Assembly: GCF_030272615.1 (NCBI RefSeq) | Contig: NC_081406.1 | Span: forward strand, 186,101,770 to 186,165,769 | Direction: 5' to 3' | Length of the DNA stretch: 64,000 nt | Origin: Cryptomeria japonica | Taxonomy: Eukaryota; Streptophyta; Pinopsida; Cupressales; Cupressaceae | Part shown: in pieces, positions 43,753 to 54,606 of the stretch | Layout: each line of letters starts with the position of its first letter | How positions within the stretch are numbered: position 1 is the stretch's first letter | The notes under the pieces: generated by a model | What the model was told of the DNA's origin: nothing | Databases searched by the model: none | Seen by the model: only the letters and a program-made list of their open reading frames with translations | Made by a program: the position numbers and the translations under genes

Positions 43753-45519
43753 ATGTCATCTCTAGATACCGTTATCCCTCCCCGAGGAAGCACCGTCTAT
43801 GAACAAATCCAACAAGTAGAAGACGGATCTGATACAGAATCTACAAAGACCATCAAAATGGTATCCATTATCAAAGATTTGTTTTCACCATACAACATAC
43901 CTGTTTACAGCACAGATAGAATCTGGGACGATGCCTATGAGACAGATTCTAATGAATATGAATGGGGTACCTGCTCCAATGCTACTACTGATATCCTAGA
44001 TGATACTGATTCTATATCCCTTTCTCAAGAAGAACGTAATGCAGAAGATAGACCTCTTGAATTTGGACCACAAAATATCTATGACGCCCAGGAAAGCGAA
44101 CAGAAACATTATGAACAAGTCTATGTGGAAGATGATACCATTGAGGACCTCGATAAAATCCTAAATTTCTTTAAACCAAAGACCCATCACAATGAAAACT
44201 CTATCTTACCACTTACAGTCACCGAACTTGATCCACCCAACGATTCCTTACCACTTGTCTTTCCTGACCTCATCGACTGGGACGAACCTGAAACACATGA
44301 TATACCCATTTTCCCAGATGATGCATCTATTATCCATTACCTATGTACCGTAAATCCCAAAACAAGCTCTACCAGTGAAAAAAATAACGATCTCTGTCAA
44401 TCAGAGAGTGCCAAGTCTCTCAGTCGCAAAAATATAACAAATAAAGGATCTGATGCTGAAAACCAGTCAATGGCAGCTCTAGATCATAAAAAAGTAAAAA
44501 TAAAGGACGCATCTGAGGGTGAAAACCTTTTCAAGGCACCTAACGATGGGAGACTTGACACTCTTCCTGAGCACTTTCATGAGCGATCACCCATTTTGAT
44601 TGAGCCCACTCAATCAATCAACATTGGTACCACAGAGGCAGCCAGGAACATACACCTTGCAGAATCTCTAATAGTGGAAGAAAGATCGGCATTCACCATC
44701 TTCTTTAAAGAACAACAAATCAAATTTGCTTGGTCATATGCTGATATGCCTAGAGTAGATCCACACTTAATCATGCTTCACCTGTCCATTTCTATAGGAG
44801 TTAAGCCAGTCAAGCAAAAGCTACGCAAGATGAATCCATAGGTGGCACTCATGGTCAAAACTAAACTAAAGAAACTCTTAGATGTCGGATTCATCCGACC
44901 CATTGACAATGCGGAATGGATTTCCAATATCGTTCCAGTATCAAAACCAGATGGTAGTATCAGAATCTGCACTGACTTCAGAGATGTCAACAAAGCTTGT
45001 CCAAAAGATGACTTTCCTCTACCAAGTATCGACATAATTGTAGATCTCACAGCAGGCCATGCTATGCTCTCACTAATTGATGGTTTCTCAGGCTATAACC
45101 AAATCAAAATAGCCCCAGAAGATCAAGATAAAACTACGTTCACCTGTCCTTGGGGAACGTATTGTTGGAATGTTATGCCTTTTGGCTTAAAGCATGCAGA
45201 GGCCACTTATCAAAGAGCAATGACCACAATATTCCATGACATGATGCACACATTTATGGAAGATTATGTGGATGACTTATTAGCTAAATCCTTCACCAGA
45301 GCAGAACATCTTGGCATCCTAACAAAGATTTTTGATCGATTGGAGAAATTCCAAGTTAGGCTTAACCCTAAGAAGTGTGTCTTCGGGGTTACATCAGGCA
45401 AGTTACTAGGCTACATGGTCTCAGCTAAAGGTATTGAAGTAGACCCAGCAAAGGTACAAGCCATTATGGACATGCCACCACCACAGAATATCAGTCAACT
45501 CAGATCTCTACAAGGATGA
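43753..45519 (+). pseudogene. E4 pol linker and reverse transcriptase
   Basis: An acidic linker (43753-44650) leads to the RT: ADMPRVDPHLIMLHL, LKKLLDVGFIRPID, CTDFRDVNKACPKDDFPLP (about 44960), LIDGFSGYNQIKIAPED, MPFGLKHAEATYQRAM and the catalytic YVDD at 45265-45276. Stops are a TAG at 44839-44841, where E3 has Gln, and a TGA at 45517-45519, where E3 has Arg. It copies element RNA into DNA. Confidence 0.92.
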
Positions 45520-46712
45520 CTTCAATCAATCAGGCGATTCATCGCTCAGCTAGCAGATAAAAGTCTACCATTTAACCATTTACTACACAAAAATGTACCA
45601 TTCAAATGGGAGGCCAAGTGTGTAGAATCTTTTTACCAAATCAAACAGTACCTAATAAATCCACCAGTTTTGGTACCACCAGTCGCAGGAAAGCCTCTTA
45701 TTTTATATATTTCAACAACGGATATATCACTAGGGGCACTATTGGCACAAGAAGATCAACAAGGGAAGGAACGTGCCATATACTACATCAGTAGGACATT
45801 GAATGGCTATGAACTCAACTATACATTCATTGAAAAGGCTTGCCTAATAGTGGTTTTTGCATCTCAGAAGTTCCGACATTACATGCTAGCACACACCATC
45901 AAGCTAGTGGCAAAAATTGATCCTCTCAAATATTTACTCAGCAAGGCCGCTCTTATAGGATGATTGGCTAAATGGGTCATGATTCTTAGTGAATTCGACA
46001 TCCAATACACAGAAGACGAGCCATCAAAGGACAAGCAATTGCAGATCAGTTGGCTGAAGCACCGCTACTAGGAAAACAAACCATGGAGATTGAATTTCTA
46101 GACAGGGACGTTCTTACTCTTTCTACCAAACACTGGACCCTATACTTTGACGGATCCTATACACAACATGGTTCAGGGGCCGGCATTCTATTCATCACTC
46201 CTGAAGGACACACCATACCAAGATCATATAGGCTTATGTTTCCATGCACAAATAATGTGGTTGAATATGAAGTATTGGTCATAGGCATCAAAATGGTCGT
46301 AGAATGGAAAATCACAGAGCTAAAAGTCTATGGAGACTCACAATTGGTCATCAATCAAATCAATAACAACTATCAGACAAAGGACGATAAGCTACTACCC
46401 TACAAACGAATGGTGGATGACTTCAAACAGTATTTTGTGCACATCACCTTCAAGCAAATACCAAGGTTGAACAACAAAGCAGCAGATGCAATGGCTGCTA
46501 TCGCTTCATTATTACAAATTCTAGAGCAACAGAGTCGTTATGAATTTCTGGTAGAGCAACTATTCTCCCTCACCTATGACCATTCTGAATCCCATGTTAT
46601 CTACGCCTTGGCTAGTTCAGATTCTCCATTATATGGACCAATATACGACTACCTCAAACACAATATCTTACCCATTGACCAATCCCGTAACCAAAAGCGT
46701 AACTTTATCTGA
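45520..46712 (+). pseudogene. E4 tandem RNase H domains (Ty3-type then plant/archaeal type)
   Basis: The first RNase H shows PLILYISTTDISLGALLAQ, YYISRTLNGYELNYT and KFRHYMLAH (45690-45900). A TGA at 45961-45963 (Arg in E3) and a frame change near 46015 follow. The second RNase H begins WTLYFDGSYTQHGSGAGILF (about 46135) and continues with NNVVEYEVL and VYGDSQLV, the pattern of the extra RNase H of the Tat lineage. It ends at TGA 46710-46712, where E3 has Arg. Confidence 0.92.
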
Positions 46713-47885
46713 CAAGCTGCCCGTTACACACTTACTACCGATACTTTCTATCATCGAGGTCTCGATGGTACTCTTCTTCGTTGCCTTGATCGTAATGATT
46801 CTGATTCTGCTTTACACGAGCTTCACAAAGGTATTTGTGGCACACATTCAAGCGGCACTACTCTTGCTAAAAAACTTCTAAGGATGGGATACTACTGGCC
46901 TACAATGGAGAAAGAATCATATCACTTTGCCAAGAAATGTCCTAAATGTCAAATCCATGGCAACCTGATACATGCACCAGCACAAGAACTGCAGCCATTT
47001 ACAACATCCTGGCCCTTTTGTCAGTGGGGACTGGACCTTGTTGGCAAAATTCATCCTTCATCTTCAAATGGACACAAGTTCATTATAACAGCAACAGAGT
47101 ACTTTACCAAATGGATAGAAGCAGTTCCCATGACCACAGTGACTGGGAAACAAATTGCCTCTTTTATCCTCAATTATCTGATCTGCAGATATGGTATTCC
47201 AAGTTCAATCATTACAGATAATGGACGGCCCTTCAAGAATCAAGATGTCCAAGAACTATGTGAAAAATTCAAAATCCAACACCGGTTTTCTACACCATAC
47301 TACCCACAGGGAAATGGTCAAGCAGAGGCATCTAACAAAACAATACTGAAAATCCTCAAGAAAACAGTGAATGATGTAGGCAAAGATTGGCATGTACAAA
47401 TCAATCCAGCACTTTGGGCATACAGAACTAGCATCCGCACACCTACAAGAGTAACACCATACTCATTGGTATATGGATCAGAAGCAATTTTGCCCTTGGA
47501 GGTAGAAATCCCATCTCTCAGAGTCTCTTTGAAAGGCTTAATCCCAGATGAAGAGTATCGAGTTAACTGACTACAAGAACTTGAACTCTTAGATGAAAGA
47601 CATCTGCATGCTTACACTCATCTCAAAGCATATCAACAACGCATGTGCAGGAGCTACAATCACAAAGCCATCCCCCATAACTTCAAGGTTGGTGACCTAG
47701 TCCTCAAAGAAAATCCAAGAAATCAGCAAGATCAAGAAAAGAAACGGAAATTTGAACCTAACTGGTTGGGTCCCTATGTTATCATATCGGTTTATGGATC
47801 AGGTGCTTATCAGCTAACAACTTCTGAAGGAGATGTGCTCGACGACCCAACTAACAGCATTCATCTGAAGAAGTACTATACTTAA
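46713..47885 (+). pseudogene. E4 integrase
   Basis: The HHCC zinc module GICGTHSSGTTLAKKLL to CPKCQ lies at about 46830-46950. The catalytic triad is in GLDLVGKIH, IITDNGRPFKNQ and GNGQAEASNK (about 47030-47340), and the GPY/F module NWLGPYVIIS at about 47760. A TGA at 47568-47570 replaces the Arg seen in E3. The frame ends at 47885 with LKKYYT. All three catalytic residues are visible, so apart from the stop it is the best-preserved part of E4. Confidence 0.93.
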
Positions 47886-49280
47886 AGTAGCCTAATGCAC
47901 GAAAAAAGCCAAAAACAAACAAAAAAAATCAAAAATCCAGAAAAAGCAAAAATACAAAGTACAATAAAAACAAATGGTGAAAACCTGGTAAACATGCGCT
48001 CTTGTGAAAGAACGGCTCCTCTATCTATCTCCATGCCATCTTATCCATCAAATCACTATCAGCCATCGCCCGACACTTAGCATATATTCATTCAGGATAT
48101 ACTTAACGTAGTCACTATCTTGGGTTATCCATCTATATCTATCCTCTTACCACATCCCACCATGACTTGGTAATCACTGTACATGATCATATCAAGAGGC
48201 ACACTCAGCTAGGGACATTAATTGGTTCAAAAACTTGCAAACATTCCAAACATCACAAAATATCGCAAAAATCAGAAGCATGACATCCAACAAACAACAC
48301 TACGCTTCATCGTAATAACCCAAAACAAAAACAATTCACACAAATATCAAGGATGGATGATTTTCTGAAGTACTAGATGTTGCAATCTTGCATAAAGTCT
48401 TGACTAGTTTTGCATTTTGAACTTTTTGCATTATTGGATTCTCTTCCTTGTCTCCCTAAATGCTTCACAGCTAGAGGTCAAGGGGAGCTTCCAATATTTT
48501 CTTAGTCTTCTGTCTAGGAGGCGATCACTTGCACTATGTGAATACTTGCCTCGAGACGTGATACATCGAATATCACTGAAGGCCTGATTCCACTTCACGC
48601 ATACAAATGATCAAATCTTGTCTGTTTACGCAATATGCACTCAGGTCGTCCTGGTTCAATTATACCTTGACGCTTGTGCTATCTTGCAAAATCAAACATC
48701 ATGTAAATTTTTCTTAGGTCATTATGGTTCAACTATACCATTATGCTTGTATAAATTTTCAACATATCCTAAACAAATCAATGCTCCATGATGAAACCTA
48801 CAAAGAAAGCAAAAATATGGTTCTATCGGATGGCAAATATAGAATGAGGGATGCTCCAAAAACAATTAGTTACATCTCATTTTCCAATTAGTTGCACATC
48901 ATTTTACAATTAGTTACATATCATTATTGCATATCATTTAACCTCATGGCATATCATTTTACAAGTAGTTTGCATATCATTTAACATCATTTACATATCA
49001 CGATACATTTAGCAACATATTAAAAACATACATCTCATTTTCAAGATACATCTCACAGCATATAAAAGCATACATCCTGCATCATACATTACATCATATA
49101 TTGCATCATCACATAAAATAACCCACATAACATGCATCCATATAAACACATCACATGATCAACAATGGTGCCATCTATATATATATCTCAAAAATGATCA
49201 ACATCTACAAAATGTGTCCAAACACTGTGTCTAGTACAAAGAATAACAATAATCCAAAAATACAACAGAGACCATGTCTC
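47886..49280. other. E4 3' non-coding spacer
   Basis: No gene recognised. At about 48870-49030 imperfect repeats of CATATCATTT recur, spaced about 15-25 bases. This separates the sense pol from the 3' end of the antisense gene. Confidence 0.6.
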
Positions 49281-51206
49281 TCAAGTATGACTATCTACTG
49301 ACGAAGATGGTCTCGCTCCAGATGCACTCGCCCCTGGATCTCCAAGAGGGTCCTGTCTCGGTGGACCAGTGACACCTCGGCTCTCCGATCGTGAGCCAGT
49401 GGCTCGAGATCGGCTAGATCTCGACTGAGCAAAACTCTCCACTCGCCGATCCCTGGGTACTACCGCCTCATAATGCCGCCTATAGTACTCTGCCTCTTGG
49501 GCTCTCAGCGCCAGCTCTCTTAGGGTGTCTCTCATGGGACCACCCACCGCTGCTCTCTGCATGTTGGACACCACCTCCTCCGCTCATCCTTGCCACTCTA
49601 TCTCGGTATCTCTCTCAGTGGTCAACTGAGAAATCTACTGCTAATAAGTCAAAATCTGCGCCTGCAGCTGCTGAACAGTAATCTACAAGGTCCGGATCTG
49701 CGCATCCTCCACATGACCTGGCACTCGAACTCGCAACGGTACCTGTGCTGGAGGAACCCCTCCCACGCGGCCTGTCCTTGGTACTGGAGGTGGGAGTACA
49801 TCCATCCTCCTCTGTGCTGGTCTACTCAGCTCCTCCTCACCCCCCACTGCAGCTAGCACCTCCCCCACTCTCCCCTCTCTCCCAGTTCCGATAGCCAATC
49901 CACCTCTCCCCCTGTCTATCCTCCCCTGCCGCACCACTCTCTCCACACCTCTACCTCCCCACCTCCCTCTGGCTCCTCTAACTCCTCCTCCTCCTCCATC
50001 CTCCCCATCATCTCCATCATCTCCCCCGTCTCCCTCCTCCTCATCTGAGTCAAATGCTGGCCTCATCTCCTCTGGATCCGAGATCCTAGCCACCACCCGC
50101 ACAGCAAACAATCGAGTGAACTTGTCTGTCATCCCTGCATCCTAGATCTCTGGGGCATAATCCCAGATCTGCCTGGCCAACCCCACAAACTCCTCCACTG
50201 CCACAGCACTATTAATAGTCGGCCCCCAATTGGCCACATCCTGTTGGCACCGTGCATACAGACACGCTCCCTGAGGAATACCCTGCTGGCGCCCGAACTG
50301 CCTCAAAACTCAGGTCACAAAAAATCGCTCAATGACGAACGGGGTCCTCCCAATCAAATATCTGGTGATAAATACAAAGGGCATCTCTAGCCCATCCTCT
50401 GCCCATACCTCACAGCCTGTATACGATCGCCAGGTGACCGTATCTATGTCATCAAAAACCCTCCTCCAATGCTCTAGTTTGCCCAGCTTACGCTGGACAA
50501 CTAAATCTCTGTATCCATAGGCATATGCTGCACCTACGGGCCTCTCCCTGTCTGCCAGTGGCCTCGTTGCTAGAATGTGCTCCCAGCACCATACCTGTAA
50601 TAGGGTCACGCCAGCTGATAAACTGTCGTAACCGAGGTATACTACCTCATGCAGACTCTGGTATAAATGAGCCAACATCGCTGACCCCCATGCAAACCTC
50701 TGGCCCTGTGTGACCATCTCCTCCAACACTAACCCCCATCCCACCGAGAATCCCTTTGACCTGCGATCAGGACAGAGGAATCCCCCAATAAATCCTGCCA
50801 GTACAGATGGCAACGGTGCATAATCCAAATCAAAAAACTCCTGCCAGGGGATCTCACAACTACAAACTGTATCATCCTGGAATATGCGGCGCAGGGCCTC
50901 TGTGCCACCCTCCTCTGACTGCTCATAGGGAAGTAGTGCCCCTACTATAGGGATGCGCAAAATCCGGTAACAATCCTCCGGTGTCACTGTCATCTCTCCA
51001 GTGGCAAAATGAAAGGTGTTCGTGTCGCTATGCCACCTCTCCGCCAAAGCTGTCAAAAGCCCTCGGTTCACAATGAACCGAGGCATATCCAAGAGAGAGG
51101 TCAATCCACATCTCTCAATAGTGTCCAAATCTGCCTACGACAACCGTGGTATCAATGTCCACGGTCTCGGGAATCTCTCCCTCGACTGTACCACACCCAA
51201 TCGCTC
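49281..51206 (-). pseudogene. Antisense Plant Mobile Domain (PMD) gene inside E4, main exon
   Basis: A 641-codon frame on the strand opposite to E4. Residues about 25-300 form a Plant Mobile Domain: LDTIERCGLTSLLDM, LLTALAERWHSDTNTFHF, GEMTVTPEDCYRILRIPIVG and the conserved IPWQEFF, GWGLVLEEM and VWCWEHI blocks. An acidic Asp/Gly run (about 50000-50070), an Arg/Gly-rich stretch, a Gln-rich helix and an RS-rich tail (SRSSRSRATGSRSESRG) follow. Stops at 51135-51137, 50310-50312 and about 50140, 49680, 49627-49634 and 49585 are all consistent with C-to-T change in CAG or CGA. The upstream edge has a splice acceptor (AG at 51207-51208). Plant MAIN/MAIL proteins share this domain; they act in the nucleus in silencing and cell maintenance. 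Confidence 0.85.
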
Positions 51207-51337
51207 CTGTCAACAAACAAAACATATCCAATATCAGTTTCCACATCAAAACAAAGATATCAAAATCAAACTTACATCAACAAACATGAAACAATTTGCT
51301 CATCTACAATCAAAATTCAAAATCCTATCATTTCATA

Positions 51338-51515
51338 TCAACTTGTAAAAGAACTCAAGTTCTCAAAAACCATATCAAAACTTGTAATACAACTCAAGTC
51401 TCCACAATCACATAAACTTGTAAAACAACTCAAGTTTCCCACCCATATCAGCTTGTAAAACAACTCAAGTTTCTAACCCATATCGGCTTGTAACACAACT
51501 CAGGCTTTCACACAC
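51338..51515. repeat. Five tandem 35-39 bp units
   Basis: The landmark CTTGTAAAACAACTCAAG (with variants) recurs at about 51342, 51381, 51417, 51452 and 51487. It lies in the probable intron of the antisense gene. Confidence 0.85.
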
Positions 51516-51702
51516 ATTGAACTTGAAACAGAACACGCAAATACATCATATTCTGATTAACAAAACACGTTGATATCTATACATAACTTGGAAAATCATG
51601 AATCAAAACAAGTTATACAAATACTCATATTGGATAAAATCATCAAAAAATGACAGGCAAACAACACAAATTTTCAACTCAGCCAATTCTGCAAAAATTT
51701 TC

Positions 51703-52145
51703 AGATGCGCTAAAACAGATATTCAATACGCTAAAACACCCCCACGCGCTAGGCTGTCTCTCCTACGCGCTATTCTATCTACCCTATGCGCTCGGTCTAC
51801 TCTACGCCCTAATATTTTCTCCCCATGCACCACCCAAACTACCCCATGCGCTAGACTCTGTCTACGCGCTAAACTACCCCTCCTAGGCGCTACCCGTTTG
51901 ACCCTATGCACTAGGTTAGACCTACGCGCTAAACCTCCTTACCTATGCGAACCCCTATGACCCCTATGCGCTAGGTCACCCCTACGCGCTAACCTGTTGA
52001 CGCGACGCGCTATTCTATATGCACACGCTAACCTAATAATTTTATGCGCTAACCTATCTTTTTCGGACACGACTCCTAAATTTGAACTCGATGCGCTACT
52101 CTACACTTCGTATGCGCTACTGTCGACCTTAGATGCGCTAAACCA
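51703..52145 (-). repeat. TAGCGC motif array 3, on the antisense strand
   Basis: About fourteen exact GCGCTA cores on the plus strand, i.e. TAGCGC on the minus strand, mostly as TAGCGCAT or TAGCGCGT, with spacing similar to arrays 1 and 2. Relative to the antisense PMD transcript the motif has the same sense as it has in the element's own leader. Confidence 0.9.
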
Positions 52146-52209
52146 TAAATCCTGAACTTTGAACTTCAAATAAAGACTAAAAATGACAAAATCAAAAATC
52201 AAAAAAGGG

Positions 52210-52302
52210 TTAAAAACGTGGACTTATTGGTGGTCCCCGCGCTGCAGGCCTCCGATACCTCCGAACGTGCTCAAAATGGTGTCTGTGATAGGAAATAGGC
52301 AT
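52210..52302 (-). CDS. Candidate first exon of the antisense PMD gene
   Basis: ATG 52302 opens a 30-codon frame MPISYHRHHFEHVRRYRR and so on, ending in a stop at about 52210. It is placed 74 bases after a TATA box and before the probable intron. The coding link to the PMD exon depends on an unverified donor site, so this could instead be untranslated leader. Confidence 0.4.
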   Translation of the reverse strand: MPISYHRHHFEHVRRYRRPAARGPPISPRF

Positions 52303-52375
52303 TTTCTCTCCAGTGCAAATTCTCTTTCTCCAAAGTCAACAAAGCACAAATGAATCTAAATCAAGCCCTTTTCCC

Positions 52376-52383
52376 CTTTTATA
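52376..52383 (-). promoter_or_regulatory. TATA box for the antisense PMD gene
   Basis: TATAAAAG on the minus strand (plus: CTTTTATA), the best TATA match in this region and correctly placed upstream of the candidate first exon. It lies between the PMD gene and the 3' LTR, pointing away from the LTR. Confidence 0.6.
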
Positions 52384-52576
52384 GGAGGAAAATGAAATTA
52401 GGGTTAGCCGACTGGACCTGTAATATGGTCGTGGTCTCCCCTATACCATAACATTTGTAACTTATTGGGAGATGAATAATTTCACACACATTTTACATGC
52501 ACGAAATCATACACATCATACGCAACTCATCAAATTAAAATCAAAAATTTTTATTTAAAAAAAAAAAAAATTGATT

Positions 52577-52598
52577 CATCTCCCGAGGGGGCATCACC
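52577..52598 (+). promoter_or_regulatory. G-rich block shared with E3, upstream of the 3' LTR
   Basis: The core CTCCCGAGGGGGCATCACC matches CTCTCGAGGGGGCATATCACC on the E3 strand at 13435-13453. In both elements it lies some 100-180 bases upstream of the 3' LTR. It could be a second polypurine primer or a 3' RNA signal. Confidence 0.5.
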
Positions 52599-52740
52599 AT
52601 CAAATATCGAATCTGGGGCATCACCATCAAATCTGGGGCACGACTGGCAAATCAAAAGAATGACACAAAAATTGCATTTGATCATAAATCATGATAAGGC
52701 ATCATTTTCTTTGAAATAACATGTGCACACACGTCACTTT

Positions 52741-52754
52741 AAAGAGGGGCAAAA
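52741..52754 (+). promoter_or_regulatory. E4 polypurine tract
   Basis: AAAGAGGGGCAAAA sits directly before the 3' LTR start TGTAGACG. Confidence 0.92.
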
Positions 52755-54228
52755 TGTAGACGTATAAAAATGACCATATTCCTAAATGAATATTTTATGT
52801 TCATTTCTCTATTTGATTAAATCCAATTTAATTAAATTATCCACATTCCTCTATTTAATTAAGTAAATTACTCAATTTATTTAAATTAAATTCACTATAC
52901 CATTTAATGAATAAATCATTTTATTCAATTAAATCCCCCCTATCCACTTTTAATTAAATTCAAATTTAATTAAATAGTTATCCTAAATTAAATAAATCTA
53001 ATTTATTTAATTTCCCCAAATTGCAACCAAATTGAATTAAATTATTTCAATTAAATCCTATTATCCCTCCATCCACTTGCAAAATCTCAAACCCCTTTCT
53101 AATCCCTTCTAGAATCTTCTAATCACTTCTAATTAATCTAACCCCCTCTCTAAACTTTGTCACATCCCTAAGCAAAGGGAAGTCACTTCTCAAAACCTCA
53201 AAGTCTTTGATAACCATTAAAGGCTTTCAACCTTCAACCACTAAATGGCTCAAAGTCTTTGATAACCATTAAAGGCTTTCAACCTTCAACCACTTAATCC
53301 CCAAAGTCTCCAATAACCATTAATGGTTAACTCAAACCCTCCTACATGGTTAAAACATTTGTTTTGACTCAACCTCTATCTAACCCAAGGGTCTCATCAG
53401 GCCTTTAATGCTTTGACCATGATTATCTCTTAATCATTTGCACAAAGGTTTATCCTTGGATTAACTCTTAACCCAATAGGTAAGCCTAACTTAGACTTGA
53501 CCCTTAGCCTTTAGATAACCATGAGGTCTTCTCAGGCCTTTAATGCCTTCAACCTCTTCTCTTAACCCAACCCTATGTTGACACTTGTCACCATTTCATT
53601 GGTGCCAATTGTGTACATGGATCCTCAACTTTCAAACTTGGCCCTTGATTAAACCTTTCAATCTTGACCATCCATTGCCCTGTTTGTGCTATAAATAGAG
53701 CTCTCATTCCTCCATTTTCAAGAATCATCTTTCAAATTTGTAGCATTACACTTATGCTCAAATTCTTTCAAGCTTTCTCATTTCATATATGCTCCTCATT
53801 TTGCCTCTTTTAGATCAGGAATTAGACTAATATGTATGTTTAGAATAATTTCTTTATCATTTTAGCTCAATCATAGATTAAATATAGTATGCTAAGATAG
53901 TATTCATACTAATCTTGTCATCTTATCATTTAGTTTATTGCATTTCTAAGATCATACATAGCTTAACATCCATTTCATATTAAAATATATCAAAGCATCC
54001 CTCATTCTTACATTTGCCATCCCTGAACCATTTTGCTCAGTGATCTGAGAGCAAAACATTGGTTTGAGGGACATTGTGAGATAGAGAACCATGGGACCCA
54101 CCTTGGGAAGCTGAGTAATACGTTATTACTCCATAGCTTGCACCAAAAAGTCCTCTATGTGTGTGTGGACTAGTATTTTGAAATATTTTCACATATTGAG
54201 TTTTATCAACCCACTTTTCCCGCATACA
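52755..54228 (+). repeat. E4 3' LTR
   Basis: 1,474 bp, the same length as the 5' copy with about 19 differences by eye (about 1.3 percent). It is followed by target duplication GGTGG at 54229-54233. Confidence 0.96.
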
Positions 54229-54233
54229 GGTGG

Positions 54234-54596
54234 TAATCCATTAGGCACATTATCTGAAATGACGTCTTCATACTTTGTCAGCAACTCTTTTATCTCCTCT
54301 GGTTGTTCTTCTTCATGCTCTAGGTTCTCAGTCTTCTTAGGAACTAAGGTAAAACACACATTTTCATGTCTCATTCCATCCAAGAATTTCCTTCCATCCA
54401 CCAAACAGATTCTAGCATTCATACAGACTTCACTCTTCAAGGACTCCTCCAAGGGTAACAAGGTTTGTTTCATCCCATTTTCCACAATAGTGTATATGTT
54501 CTTTCTTCCATCATGTATTGTCTATTTATCAAACTACCAAGGTCTACCCAACAAAAGGTGACAAATATCCATAGGCATGATATCACATATAACTTC
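54234..54596 (-). pseudogene. E5 protease C-terminal end and spacer to RT
   Basis: The minus-strand frame (to about 54485) contains EVCMNARICLVDGRKFLDGM, FTLVPKK and ELLTKYEDVISDNVPNGLP, which joins the RT part at 35899 across E4. Upstream near 54560 the protease block MPMDICHLLLG is visible. The same motifs occur in E8 (MDVCHMLLG, ICLIDGRKKLDGM). Confidence 0.85.
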
Positions 54597-54606
54597 ATCA
54601 TGATAT
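54597..54606. repeat. 10-bp target duplication of the 971-bp insert, left copy
   Basis: ATCATGATAT at 54597-54606 is repeated exactly at 55578-55587. The E5 protease frame resumes across it when the insert is removed. Confidence 0.8.

Larger units (their letters stand above)
51207..52209 (-). other. Probable intron of the antisense PMD gene
   Basis: Upstream of the PMD exon the minus strand reads TTTTGTTTGTTGACAG, a good 3' splice site. The interval up to the short candidate first exon has no coding potential on the minus strand and carries two repeat arrays. The donor site is not fixed; several GT candidates exist near 52215-52265. Confidence 0.5.
35905..54228 (+). mobile_element. E4: Tat-type Ty3/Gypsy retrotransposon with antisense Plant Mobile Domain gene
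   Basis: An 18,324-bp element with two 1,474-bp LTRs (about 19 differences), target duplications GGTGG, primer site, long leader, ORF1, gag, protease, G-patch, RT, two RNases H, integrase, a 3' region with an antisense gene, and a polypurine tract. It is a diverged relative of E3 in opposite orientation. It carries about ten stops and at least five small frameshifts. It is nested in E5 between protease and RT. Confidence 0.95.

Noticed and set aside
51598-51960. Plus-strand frame with repeating ARL/CAR/LRA phrases
   Set aside because: It is the translation of the GCGCTA array and has no independent coding evidence.
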